Shown here: one piece after another, positions 44,421 to 53,242 of the stretch
Layout: every line of letters starts with the position of its first letter
How positions within the stretch are numbered: the stretch's first letter is position 1
Assembly (NCBI RefSeq): GCF_020622065.1
Contig: NZ_JAHRYQ010000001.1
Coordinates: 1,961,999 to 2,025,998 of the forward strand
From: Geothrix sp.
GTDB taxonomy: Bacteria; Acidobacteriota; Holophagae; Holophagales; Holophagaceae
Direction: 5' to 3'
Length of the DNA stretch: 64,000 nucleotides
Made by a program: the position numbers and the translations under genes
Notes under the pieces: model-generated
Database searches by the model: none
Told to the model about the DNA's origin: nothing
Seen by the model: the letters and a program-made list of their open reading frames with translations, nothing else

Positions 44421-45761
44421 ATGTCCATGCCTCACATCGATCCCAACACTGTCTTCGACACCCTCGGCCGCCACATGCTGGTGGACGGGTTCCACCTGGT
44501 GATGGACCTGGAGAAATCCCATGGTTCCTGGATCGTGGATGCCCGGGACGGCCGGAAGTACCTGGATTTCTATACCTTCTTCGCCACCACCCCCCTGGGC
44601 CACAACCACCCCCGCCTACGGGAGGCGGCCTTCGTCCAGCGCCTGGGCGAAATCGCCGTCAACAAGCCCGCCAACTCGGACATCTACACCACGGCCTTCG
44701 CGGAGTGGGTGGAGGCCTTCGGCACCCATGCGGCGCCTGACTACCTGCCCCACCTGTTCTGGATCGACGGCGGCTCCCTGGCGGTGGAGAACGCCCTGAA
44801 GGCGGCCTTCGACTGGAAGGTGCGCAAGAACCTGGCGGCGGGCAGGGGCGAGAAGGGCTCGCAGGTCATCCACTTCCGCGAGGCCTTCCACGGCCGCAGC
44901 GGCTACACGCTCAGCCTCACGAACACCGCCGATCCCCGGAAATACCAGTACTTCCCCAAGTTCCCCTGGCCCCGCGTGCCGAACCCCAAGCTCACCTTCC
45001 CCATGGACCTCGCCAAGATCGAGGCCGCGGAGGCCGAAGCCGTGGCTGCCATCGAAGCGGCCGTGGCCCAGAATCCCGACGACATCGCCTGCCTGATCAT
45101 CGAACCCATCCAGGGCGAGGGCGGTGACAACCACTTCCGGGGCGAATTCCTGGCGAAGCTGAGGGTCCTGGCGGACCGTCATGAATTCCTGCTGATCTTC
45201 GACGAAGTGCAAACGGGCTTCGGCGCCACGGGCCAGTGGTGGGCCCACCAGTGGTTCGGCGTGCAGCCCGACATCATCGCCTTCGGCAAGAAGGCCCAGA
45301 CCTGCGGCATCGCCGCCGGCCGGCGCCTCGACGAAGTGGACAGCGTGTTCAAGGTACCCAGCCGCATCAACAGCACCTGGGGCGGCAACCTGGTGGACAT
45401 GGTGCGCGGCACGCGCATCATCGAGGTCATCCGCGAGGAGCACCTGCTGGAGCACGGCGTGAAGCAGGGCGAGCGCCTGCTCAAGGGCCTGCAGGAGATC
45501 CACCGCGACTTCCCCGAGTTCACCGCGAACCCCCGAGGCCGCGGCCTCTTCTGCGCCATGGACATCGCCAGCCCCGAGCTGCGCAATGCCGTGGTGGCCA
45601 AGGGCCACGAGCTGGGCATGATGATCCTCTCCACCGGCGTGAAGGGGCTGCGCTTCCGCCCCGCCATGAACCTCACGACCCCGGATCTGGACCTGGGCGT
45701 GGAGCTGCTCCGCAAGGCCGTGGCACAAGTGGCGGCCGCTTCCCCTACTCTGGTGGGATGA
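44421..45761 (+). CDS. lat: L-lysine 6-aminotransferase
   Basis: A 446-residue class-III PLP aminotransferase. [64 protein letters not shown] and the PLP lysine in [10 protein letters not shown] fit the lysine-epsilon-aminotransferase (LAT) branch rather than ornithine or GABA transaminases. It converts lysine and 2-oxoglutarate to the 6-semialdehyde and glutamate. Its stop overlaps the start of rnhA (ATGA). Confidence 0.88.
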   Translation: MSMPHIDPNTVFDTLGRHMLVDGFHLVMDLEKSHGSWIVDARDGRKYLDFYTFFATTPLGHNHPRLREAAFVQRLGEIAVNKPANSDIYTTAFAEWVEAFGTHAAPDYLPHLFWIDGGSLAVENALKAAFDWKVRKNLAAGRGEKGSQVIHFREAFHGRSGYTLSLTNTADPRKYQYFPKFPWPRVPNPKLTFPMDLAKIEAAEAEAVAAIEAAVAQNPDDIACLIIEPIQGEGGDNHFRGEFLAKLRVLADRHEFLLIFDEVQTGFGATGQWWAHQWFGVQPDIIAFGKKAQTCGIAAGRRLDEVDSVFKVPSRINSTWGGNLVDMVRGTRIIEVIREEHLLEHGVKQGERLLKGLQEIHRDFPEFTANPRGRGLFCAMDIASPELRNAVVAKGHELGMMILSTGVKGLRFRPAMNLTTPDLDLGVELLRKAVAQVAAASPTLVG

Positions 45762-46207
45762 AGATCGAGCTCTACTGCGATGGCGCATGTCTTGGGAACC
45801 CCGGCCCCGGTGGCTGGGGGTACCTGCTGAGGGTGCACCTCGCCACGGGGATCCAGGAAAAGGAAGGTTCCGGCCCCGAGGCCGACACCACCAACAACCG
45901 CATGGAGCTGATGGCCGCCATCCGCGGCCTGGAGGCCCTCACCAAGCCCTGCCAGGTGCTGCTCCAGAGCGATAGCCAGTATGTGGTGAAGGGCATCACC
46001 TCATGGCTGAAGGACTGGAAGCGGCGCGGCTGGAAGAAGGCCGACGGCAAGCCAGTCCTGAACGCGGACCTCTGGCAGGCGCTGGACGCCCAGTTGGCCC
46101 GGCACCATGTGGAGGCCCGCTGGGTGAAGGGTCACGCGGGCCACACGGAGAACGAGCGGGTGGACCGCCTGGCCAACGAGGCGGCGCAGTCCCTACTCGC
46201 TAGCTGA
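45758..46207 (+). CDS. rnhA: Ribonuclease HI
   Basis: A 149-residue RNase H1 from the ATG that overlaps the lat stop. Catalytic residues are visible in [16 protein letters not shown] (Asp), [10 protein letters not shown] (Glu), [13 protein letters not shown] (Asp) and [11 protein letters not shown] (Asp), with WVKGHAGH upstream of the last. It removes RNA from RNA-DNA hybrids. Length is normal. Confidence 0.96.
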   Translation: MKIELYCDGACLGNPGPGGWGYLLRVHLATGIQEKEGSGPEADTTNNRMELMAAIRGLEALTKPCQVLLQSDSQYVVKGITSWLKDWKRRGWKKADGKPVLNADLWQALDAQLARHHVEARWVKGHAGHTENERVDRLANEAAQSLLAS

Positions 46208-46210
46208 CAG

Positions 46211-46292
46211 GCTTTCCGGGGCGGGGTTCCCCCGACCCGGAAAGCGGGGGTTCGGGGGGACATCGCGAGCGAAGCGAGCAGGCGGTCCCCCC
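46211..46292. repeat. GC-rich double hairpin between convergent genes
   Basis: First stem GCTTTCCGGG/CCCGGAAAGC (46211-46245) with inner GGGG/CCCC; second stem GGGGGGAC/GTCCCCCC (46254-46292). Neither has a U-run, so they are not canonical terminators. A REP-like element is possible. Confidence 0.45.
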
Positions 46293-46300
46293 GGAGCGTA

Positions 46301-48121
46301 TCAACGTCGCTTGGGGAACTTGTAGACGATCTCGGGCGTCCAGCCGCGCACGGGCTTGCCGTCGCGGACGGCGGGACTGAACGAGGACTTGTTGGCCGCC
46401 TCGATGGCCGCCTCGTCGAACCCGTAGGAACCAGACACGCCCTCGATCACGGACACCTTCAGGGGATGGCCCTGTTCGCTCACGAACACCTTCAGCCGCA
46501 CGAAGTGGTCGAGGTTGGTCTCCCAGCGCATCTGGACGGCCCGGAGGGGGAAGGCCGGCGCGATCTGGCTGGTTACGCGGGCAGGTTGGTCGTTGTTGAC
46601 GGCCGGGGCCATGGTCTGGGGCGCGGCGGTCTGGGGCGTGGGCACCTGGGTGGGCACGGCGGCGGGCCGCTGGGCCTCCTGCATGGGCTGGGGCTTGGGC
46701 GGCTCCGGCGCGGGCGGAGCGGCGGCCACCTTGGTCTCGGCGGCCTTCTTCTGCTCGGCCAATTTCTGCTCGGCCGCCTTCTGCTCGGCCAGCTTCTGCT
46801 CGGCCAGCCTCTGCTGCCGCTCCACTTCAAGCTTGCGGGCCTGGGCCTCGTCCAGCTGCTTCTGGATCCGGGCCTTCTCTTCCACGGACTTCGTTTCGCT
46901 CAGCTGCTTCTGGAGCTGGGCGGTCTTCTCGGTCTCGGCCTTGGCCTTGGCATCGAGGTCGGACTTCTGCTGCTCGATCTGCACCTTCAGGAGCTGGAGT
47001 TCCGCCAGCTGCTTCTGCATGGCTGGATCGACCTTGGGGCGGCCGAAGAGGATGTAGCCCAGACCGAGGATCACCACCGCGGCCAGGCCGCCGCCGATGA
47101 GGAGGGTCTTGTTCTTCTGGTTGGCCTCCTCCGCCGCGTGCCCGTCGATATGCTCCACGCGGGTGGCGCCGCTTCGCAGCGTCTCGCCGGCGGCGGTGTA
47201 GGCCAGGTAGTTGTCCCCCTGCTCCGCCTTCATGGCCAGCGCGTCCCGGTCGTTCTCCTCCCGGAACAGCGTGTGCATGAAGAAGGCCATGTTGAAGGTG
47301 GTGGGGCTGTACTCGCCGTCGTAGAGCACCCGCTCCAGCTCGGTGTTGAAGGCCTCTACCGTGGCGAAGGGCTGACGGCCCAACAGCAGGCGGCCCAGGA
47401 AGGCGCGGATCTCCGCGGGCAGGGGCGCCTCCTCCTGCGCGGCCTTGAGCGTGGCCTTGTCCAGGAGGGTCTGGAAGTCGCCGCCGAGGGGCAGCTGCTC
47501 GAAGGTGAGCAGTTCGTAGAGCACGGCGCCCAGCGCGAACAGATCCTGCTGGAGGGCATCGTTCTCGGGGCCCTGGAGGTAGGGTGCGAGCTTGCGCTTC
47601 GCTGTGGGGGCCTTGGCCAGCATGCTCTTGGCCAGAGCGGCATAGGGGGCGTCCACGATCTGGGTGGCGCCTTCGAAGCTCACCCACACGCTGTGCGGGC
47701 TCAGCACGCCGTGGCTGGCGCCCTTGGCCTGCATCTGCACGATGCCCTGGGCCACGCCCTGGATCACCGTGAGGGCATGATCGACGCCGAAAGGGATCTG
47801 CTCCTGCCGGGCTTTCTCAATGAGCTGCGCGAGGCTGCGGCCGGGCACATAGTCCCAGGCCACATGCGGCGCCTTGCCGCTCTCCACCCGGTAGCCCAGC
47901 CCGTAGATGCGCGCGCCGCCCAGCAGGGGCACCACGCGGCCAGCTTCGGACAAGCGGGTGTTCATGCCCGCCTGGAACATCTCCTCCGAGAAGGTCCGCA
48001 CCAGGGCGTGGCGGTCGAAGTTGCTGCCGGTGATGACGACGGCCCGATGGATCGCGCCGAAAGGATCGCTAGCCAGGTCTGAGGCCAGCAGATAGGACCC
48101 GAGGCGCGTATAGGTGCCCAT
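46301..48121 (-). CDS. Pseudokinase - coiled coil - TonB C-terminal domain fusion
   Basis: A 606-residue protein; start at 48121 (GGAGAAAGTC upstream). Residues about 5-270 follow a Ser/Thr kinase fold, but the HRD loop reads ASHGVLSPHSVWV and the DFG site is QIVDAPY, so it should not be catalytic. One transmembrane helix lies at 339-360. Residues 365-465 form a long coiled coil with AEQKLAEQKAAEQK-type repeats, then a Pro-rich spacer. The end (about 520-606: APAFPLRAVQMRWETN, VRLKVFVSEQGHPLKVSVIE, FSPAVRDGKPVRGW) is a TonB-type domain. A cytosolic sensor linked to a periplasmic TonB arm is inferred. Confidence 0.8.
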   Translation of the reverse strand: MGTYTRLGSYLLASDLASDPFGAIHRAVVITGSNFDRHALVRTFSEEMFQAGMNTRLSEAGRVVPLLGGARIYGLGYRVESGKAPHVAWDYVPGRSLAQLIEKARQEQIPFGVDHALTVIQGVAQGIVQMQAKGASHGVLSPHSVWVSFEGATQIVDAPYAALAKSMLAKAPTAKRKLAPYLQGPENDALQQDLFALGAVLYELLTFEQLPLGGDFQTLLDKATLKAAQEEAPLPAEIRAFLGRLLLGRQPFATVEAFNTELERVLYDGEYSPTTFNMAFFMHTLFREENDRDALAMKAEQGDNYLAYTAAGETLRSGATRVEHIDGHAAEEANQKNKTLLIGGGLAAVVILGLGYILFGRPKVDPAMQKQLAELQLLKVQIEQQKSDLDAKAKAETEKTAQLQKQLSETKSVEEKARIQKQLDEAQARKLEVERQQRLAEQKLAEQKAAEQKLAEQKKAAETKVAAAPPAPEPPKPQPMQEAQRPAAVPTQVPTPQTAAPQTMAPAVNNDQPARVTSQIAPAFPLRAVQMRWETNLDHFVRLKVFVSEQGHPLKVSVIEGVSGSYGFDEAAIEAANKSSFSPAVRDGKPVRGWTPEIVYKFPKRR

Positions 48122-48173
48122 GACTTTCTCCAGAGGGAATGCTTGGAAAGATAGCTTGAAAGTCGTGATTCGC

Positions 48174-48875
48174 CTAGCGAATCGAGGGTTCTTTCGGGTT
48201 CGCGGGATCAGGCGCGGGCGGAATCTCCCACTGGTCCCCGGCTGCCCGCCAAGCCAGGATCCAGAGGTTGGCCGTGGCGTGGACGCCATTGGAAAAAGCC
48301 AGCTGCATCTGGGCGAAGGGAAGGGACAAGTCGTCCCAGGGACCGATGCGGCGACCAGCATTTTCGTCGAAATGTTCCCGGAGGCGCCGGTTCCGCTCCT
48401 GCTTGGTGGCCAGGAAACGCCGGAGGGCCGGAACGGGGTCCAGGCCGCCGGCCACCGCCCAGTACGGCTCCTGGGTCACCAGCAGGTGCGCCATGTGCTC
48501 GTCGGCATACGCTTCGAAGCTCTCCCGCAAGGGGCTCATGCCCTCGCTGGCCGAAGGATCCGTCAGCAGCTGGACCAGATGGGCCAGGACGCCCAGGTCA
48601 CGGACGATGTCCTCGGGGCGGCGGCGCTCCTCGCTGAGGCGAAGGATGGTGCGGAACTGGGCCTCCACCTCCTCCACCGTGGGCGGCTGGTCGTTGGCGA
48701 CCCCCCGGGCCCCCTCCAGCAGGGCCTGGGGGTGGGCCCGCAACAGCGTGGCCATGCGCTTGGGCAGCAGCCGGATCGCCTTGGCCGTCTGGGCCTCATG
48801 GACCCTCGGGGACCAGGCCCCCAGCGACCCGCAGGCCAACAGCAGCAGCAGTGCCGCGCCTCTCGGATCACGCAT
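48174..48875 (-). CDS. Secreted zinc-PLC/S1-P1-like protein
   Basis: A 233-residue protein from the ATG at 48875. The signal peptide ([20 protein letters not shown]) would leave a mature chain starting near WSPRVHEAQTAKAI, matching the N-terminal Trp and nearby His that bind zinc in the phospholipase C / S1-P1 nuclease family. DLGVLAHLVQLLTDPSAS fits the next metal-ligand helix. A full set of His/Asp ligands is not obvious, so enzyme activity is unsure. The start overlaps the upstream response regulator gene by 8 bases. Confidence 0.55.
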   Translation of the reverse strand: MRDPRGAALLLLLACGSLGAWSPRVHEAQTAKAIRLLPKRMATLLRAHPQALLEGARGVANDQPPTVEEVEAQFRTILRLSEERRRPEDIVRDLGVLAHLVQLLTDPSASEGMSPLRESFEAYADEHMAHLLVTQEPYWAVAGGLDPVPALRRFLATKQERNRRLREHFDENAGRRIGPWDDLSLPFAQMQLAFSNGVHATANLWILAWRAAGDQWEIPPAPDPANPKEPSIR

Positions 48876-50286
48876 CGTGGGACTCCTGGGCCAGGGCCGA
48901 TTCCGCTTCATCCATGGGGTTCAGCGGAATACCCAGGGCTTTCAGGCGGTGCAGCAGGGTGGTGCGGCGCATGCCGAGGCGGCGGGCGGATTCGCTCTTG
49001 TTCCAGCCGGTGGCCTGGAGGGCCTCGAGGACCAGGTGGCGCTCCAGGTCCTCCAGGAACCGGCCGAGCCCCTGGTGCTGGGGCAGACGCGGGTAGGCCG
49101 CCGTCGGCAGGATGCCGGCGATGGCCGCCGGGAGGTCCTGAAGCAGCATCCGCTCGGGATCGGAGCCCAGTGCCATGGCCCGCTCCACGGCGTTCTCCAG
49201 TTCACGCACATTGCCCGGCCAGCCATAGGCTTCCAGGGCCTGCAGGGCGGCGGGCTCGACCTGCTTCAGTGGCAGGCCCAGCTCCCGGGCGAACTTGCGG
49301 ATGAAGTGGGCCACGAGCACCGGAATGTCGTCCCGGTGCTCCCGCAGCGGCCGCAGCTGCACGGGGATCACATTCAGGCGGTAGAAGAGGTCCTCGCGGA
49401 ACCGCTTTTCCGCCACCAGGGCGCTCAGATCCTCATTGGTGGCCGCCAGCAGGCGGAAGTCCGCCTTCACCGTACGCGCCGAACCCAGCGGCGTGAACTC
49501 CCGCTCCTGGATCACCCGCAGCAGCTTCACCTGCAAGCTGAGGGGCATGGTGCCGATCTCGTCCAGGAAGAGGGTGCCGCCCTCGGCCTGCTGGAAACGC
49601 CCCGGGCGGTCGGTGCGGGCGTCCGTGTAGGCCCCGCGCACATGGCCGAAGAGCTCGTCCTCCAGCAGCGTCTCCGGGATGGCCCCGCAGTGGATGGCCA
49701 CGAAGGGGCCCTGGGCCCGGGGGCTCCACTGGTGGATGGCGCGGGCCGCCAGTTCCTTGCCGGTCCCCGAAGGCCCGGTGATGAGCACCGTGGAGGGCGA
49801 CGGCGCCAGCCGGCGGAGCAGGGTCTGGAGGTGCTGCCACGCCTCGGACCGGCCCACCATCTGGGGGCCGGGCTCCTTGTGCTGGATCTGCTCGCGGAGC
49901 CGCTTGTTCTCCTGGTTCAGCTGCGACTTCTCGATGGCCCGCAGGAGCGTGTGCTCCAGTTCCTCAGCCCGGAAGGGCTTGGGCACATAGTCGTAGATGC
50001 CCATCCGCATGGCCTGGAGGGCCGTCTCGACGGAAGTCGAACCCGACAGCACCACCACCACCGTGTCGGGATTGGCCACGGCCTGACGGGCCAGTTCCAG
50101 GCCGTTCAGATCCGGCAACATGAGGTCCACCACCGCCAGGTCGAAGTGCTCGCGCCGCAGGCACTGAGCGCCCCGCAGCCCCGAGCCGGTGCCCACCACC
50201 TCGTGCCCATGGCGGGATAACAGGGTGCCCACCACCTCGAGGATGGTGGGATCGTCGTCCACCAGCAGAGCCCGGGCTGGATTCAT
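48868..50286 (-). CDS. Sigma-54-dependent response regulator, NtrC family
   Basis: A 472-residue protein starting at 50286 ([13 protein letters not shown]); the frame is open further upstream but opposite comEC. Receiver with acidic pair, phospho-Asp in [11 protein letters not shown] and Lys in VPKPFR. AAA+ domain with [19 protein letters not shown] and [11 protein letters not shown] intact. The sigma-54 loop reads GAYTDA instead of GAFTGA. Fis-type HTH at the end ([19 protein letters not shown]). No histidine kinase is adjacent. It is divergent from comEC by 66 bases. Confidence 0.93.
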   Translation of the reverse strand: MNPARALLVDDDPTILEVVGTLLSRHGHEVVGTGSGLRGAQCLRREHFDLAVVDLMLPDLNGLELARQAVANPDTVVVVLSGSTSVETALQAMRMGIYDYVPKPFRAEELEHTLLRAIEKSQLNQENKRLREQIQHKEPGPQMVGRSEAWQHLQTLLRRLAPSPSTVLITGPSGTGKELAARAIHQWSPRAQGPFVAIHCGAIPETLLEDELFGHVRGAYTDARTDRPGRFQQAEGGTLFLDEIGTMPLSLQVKLLRVIQEREFTPLGSARTVKADFRLLAATNEDLSALVAEKRFREDLFYRLNVIPVQLRPLREHRDDIPVLVAHFIRKFARELGLPLKQVEPAALQALEAYGWPGNVRELENAVERAMALGSDPERMLLQDLPAAIAGILPTAAYPRLPQHQGLGRFLEDLERHLVLEALQATGWNKSESARRLGMRRTTLLHRLKALGIPLNPMDEAESALAQESHDA

Positions 50287-50352
50287 ACCTGAATGGTTCC
50301 CCAGGCCGGAACCCCCTGTCAAGGTTTGGACAGTCTGGATAGACTTCACCCC

Positions 50353-52683
50353 ATGCTTTCCAGATCCAGCCTGTGGCAGCGCCTGTCCGGGGCTTCGCTC
50401 TGGCCCCTGGCCTGGGCCCTGGCGGCCGCCTGCACCGTGCCATGGCTGGTCCCGGAGCGCTGGGACGGTCAGCTCGCCGGCCGCTGGGTCGCCCTCGGCG
50501 CTCTGGTTTGGGCCCTCACCTTGCCCCTGCTCCGGCAGCGCCGATGGGTCATCGTGCCCCTCGCCCTCGGCCTGGCGGGATTCACCTTCCTGGGGCTGGC
50601 CCGCAAGGCCCGCTGGGAAGCCGCCCTGCCCTCGGGTTTCCTGGCCGTGGAAGGCCGCATCGCGGCCCCCTGGACGCTGCAGGGCGAACGGCTGCGCACC
50701 CAGCTCGAGCTGTCCGCACCGGAAACCCTCCGCGGCCTCGCCCTGCCCCTCACGGTGCCCGCCGAGGGCGAGCTTCCCCCACCTGCTCCCGGCACGCCGG
50801 TGCGCCTGCGCGCGGACCTGCGTCCCATCCAGCCCGCGCCGGTCTTCCTCGCGGAGCGCCCGCTCTGGCGGGCCCGCAGCGACGAAGCGCCCCGGCGCAT
50901 CCACCTGTCTTCGGCCCAGTTGATGGAGGCGACCGGCCCGCCTGCACCCTCGCTTCTGCTGCGCCTTCAGACCCTGGCCCGGCGGCGCTTCGAGGCCCTG
51001 CCCCTGGGCCCCACCGCCAGGGACCTGTGGGGCGCGCTCGCCCTGGGCATCCCCCCGGCGGACGAGGCCCACTTCAGCGTGTTCGCCGAGAGCGGCACCC
51101 TCCACATCCTGGTGGTCTCAGGCCTGCAGGTGACCCTGGTGATGGCGGCCCTGGAAGCACTGTGGCGACGCCTGCGCCTGCACGGCGCGGCCACCGGCTC
51201 CATCGCGGCCGGGCTGCTGTACTCGGCCCTGGTGGGCTTTTCCGCGCCGGTGTGGCGCGGCCTCTTCATGGGCGTCGCCTGGGCCCTCGGACGCAGCAGC
51301 GGCTGGAAGCTGCCGCCGGTGGCCGGGCTGCACCTGGCCCTGCTGCTCTGGCTGCTGGGGCATCCCGCCGCCGGCGCAGAACCAGGCTTCCTGCTGGCCT
51401 GGTGGGCCCTGCTGGGCCTGCTCTGGGGCGCCGAGCCCCTGGCGGGCCTGGCCTCCCCGATGCTGGGCCGCCTCGCCCTGCCCTTCGGGCGGCTGGCCGC
51501 GCCCTGGCTCTCCACCCTGCCCCTGCTGGCGCTGCTCCATGGGGGTGCGCCCTGGTGGGGCATCCTCGCCAACCTGCTGGTGCTGCCCCTGGTGGCCTTC
51601 CTCACGCCCGTCTGCCTGGCCCTGATCCTGGTGCCCGTCCCGGGGGTCACCCAGGGCGCCGCCGCCCTGCTGACCTGGATGGGCGATCGGCTGGTGCCGG
51701 CCCTCACGGGCATCGCGCCGCTGGCCACGGGGGTCCTCTGGCCCTGGCTCCTGCTGACGCTGGGCTGGCTCACCCTCGCCCACCGGCAGGGGACCCTGAG
51801 GCGCACCCGGGCCCTGACCGTGGGGCTTGTGATCCTGTCGCTGGGCCTGCTCGGCTTCCACGGCACGGGCCGGGCGCCGGCCACCCTGTCCCTGGAATCC
51901 GTGGACATCGGCCAGGGGGATGCCCTGCTCCTGCGGGTGCCCGGAGGAGGGGCCACGCTGATCGACACGGGTCCGGGGCCCTGGAGCGGCCGCCGCCTCG
52001 CCCGCGTCCTGAGCCGGCGCGGCGTGCGCGAGCCCGTCCACCTGGTGCTCACCCACGCCCACGGGGACCACGCCGGCGGCTGGGCCACGCTGTCCCGGCT
52101 CTGGCCCCTGGCCGCCACTTCGGTGCCCGTCACGGCGGAGGAGGAGGATCCCTGGCTCCCCTTCCGCCCCTCCGCGGGCGCGGATCCTGCGGGTCTCCTG
52201 CGAGGCGATGCGTGGGCCCGAGGCGAAGCGGCCTTCAGCGTCTGCTGGCCTTCCTCAGCCTTCGCCCTGCCGGACGCCAACATGGAATCGGTGGTGCTGC
52301 GGGTCACCTGGCGGGACCGGGAGCTCTGGCTCATGGGCGATGCCCTGGCCACCCAGGAGCGGGACCTCCTGGACCTGGGCGACCCCGGCCCCTTCCCCCA
52401 TCGCCTGTTGAAGGCCGGACACCACGGCAGCCGCAACGCCTCGGACCCCGCCTGGGTCGCGGCCCTGAAGCCCGAGGTGGTCCTCATCCCCGCCGGCTTC
52501 CACAACCGCTTCGAGCATCCGCACCCGGAGACGCTGGCCACCTTCCGTCGCGAGGGCCTGATCCCCTGGATCACGGGCCCCTCCCAGGGCCTTCGCGTCT
52601 CCGCCCAGGCCGGAGGCTGGCGCATCGAAACCGGCGAAGGTGCGACGGCCTTCACGCCCCTGCGAAAAAGCCCGACGCCCTGA
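50353..52683 (+). CDS. comEC: ComEC/Rec2 DNA-uptake channel protein
   Basis: A 776-residue polytopic protein from the ATG at 50353. An N-terminal DUF4131-like region comes first, then the competence domain with many hydrophobic helices (GTLHILVVSGLQVTLVMAAL, VGFSAPVWRGLFMGVAW), then a metallo-beta-lactamase-like domain (about 525-740) with VDIGQGDALLLRVPG, THAHGDHAGGW and KAGHHGSRNAS. The metal-binding set looks intact. ComEC moves single-stranded DNA across the inner membrane. The gene ends 32 bases inside the convergent neighbour. Confidence 0.9.
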   Translation: MLSRSSLWQRLSGASLWPLAWALAAACTVPWLVPERWDGQLAGRWVALGALVWALTLPLLRQRRWVIVPLALGLAGFTFLGLARKARWEAALPSGFLAVEGRIAAPWTLQGERLRTQLELSAPETLRGLALPLTVPAEGELPPPAPGTPVRLRADLRPIQPAPVFLAERPLWRARSDEAPRRIHLSSAQLMEATGPPAPSLLLRLQTLARRRFEALPLGPTARDLWGALALGIPPADEAHFSVFAESGTLHILVVSGLQVTLVMAALEALWRRLRLHGAATGSIAAGLLYSALVGFSAPVWRGLFMGVAWALGRSSGWKLPPVAGLHLALLLWLLGHPAAGAEPGFLLAWWALLGLLWGAEPLAGLASPMLGRLALPFGRLAAPWLSTLPLLALLHGGAPWWGILANLLVLPLVAFLTPVCLALILVPVPGVTQGAAALLTWMGDRLVPALTGIAPLATGVLWPWLLLTLGWLTLAHRQGTLRRTRALTVGLVILSLGLLGFHGTGRAPATLSLESVDIGQGDALLLRVPGGGATLIDTGPGPWSGRRLARVLSRRGVREPVHLVLTHAHGDHAGGWATLSRLWPLAATSVPVTAEEEDPWLPFRPSAGADPAGLLRGDAWARGEAAFSVCWPSSAFALPDANMESVVLRVTWRDRELWLMGDALATQERDLLDLGDPGPFPHRLLKAGHHGSRNASDPAWVAALKPEVVLIPAGFHNRFEHPHPETLATFRREGLIPWITGPSQGLRVSAQAGGWRIETGEGATAFTPLRKSPTP

Positions 52684-53233
52684 GGCGGTCCACCAGCCGC
52701 CGGCTGCCCTCGGCGTGGTTGGCCGTCCACTGGGCCTGGGCCTCCGGCCCCACATCGTTCACCACCACCAGCGCCCCGGCGCAAGGCACGCCCGCCGCAT
52801 GGCAGGCCGCGAAGATGCCGGTGAGTTCCAGGTGCTCCACCGGCGCCACGGAAGCGAGCAGGGCCGCGCCTTCCAAGGTTCTGGTGATGGCGGGTGGCAC
52901 GGCCACCCCCTGGGATGGCAGCGGCCCCTTCAGCGTGGCATCCCAGCGGACCCGCTCGATCCCGGGGCGGTAGGCCCCCCCGCGCAGTTCCTCCAGCGAG
53001 GTCGCGATGGCCTGGGAGGCCCACAGCTCCTCGAACAGGCCCAGACGGGCATCGTAGCGCCCACAGGTGCCCAGGAAGAGCACGGCCTCGGGGCTTCGCG
53101 CCGCCAGCAGGCGGGCCGTGACGGCGGCCGCGGTCACGGCGCCCACGCCCACAGTGGCCGTTTCCCAGCCCGCGGGCGGATCCCCGGCGAGGGAGCCCAG
53201 TTCGGGGGCGAAGGCGGACAGCAGGAGTCTCAT
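52652..53233 (-). CDS. Nucleoside phosphorylase-like protein (MTA/SAH or futalosine hydrolase type)
   Basis: A 193-residue protein with the compact phosphorylase fold. VGVGAVTAAAVTARLL and AVLFLGTCGRYD match the N-terminal phosphate/ribose region; VEHLELTGIFAACHAAGVP matches the purine-binding Glu region; LVVVNDVGPEA ends the sheet. It is shorter than MTA/SAH nucleosidase and nearest in style to MqnB. Substrate not decidable. It overlaps comEC tail-to-tail by 32 bases and stands just ahead of the DNMT2-like gene on the same strand as its downstream neighbour. Confidence 0.55.
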   Translation of the reverse strand: MRLLLSAFAPELGSLAGDPPAGWETATVGVGAVTAAAVTARLLAARSPEAVLFLGTCGRYDARLGLFEELWASQAIATSLEELRGGAYRPGIERVRWDATLKGPLPSQGVAVPPAITRTLEGAALLASVAPVEHLELTGIFAACHAAGVPCAGALVVVNDVGPEAQAQWTANHAEGSRRLVDRLRASGFFAGA

Positions 53234-53242
53234 GGCGTGATT

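Noticed and set aside
48868..51105. Longer version of the response regulator starting at 51105
   Set aside because: The extra 273 residues are antisense to comEC and low complexity; the receiver domain begins at 50286.
50373..52973. 866-codon frame in another phase of comEC
   Set aside because: Pro/Arg/Gly-rich composition; the ComEC frame has catalytic motifs and a normal start.
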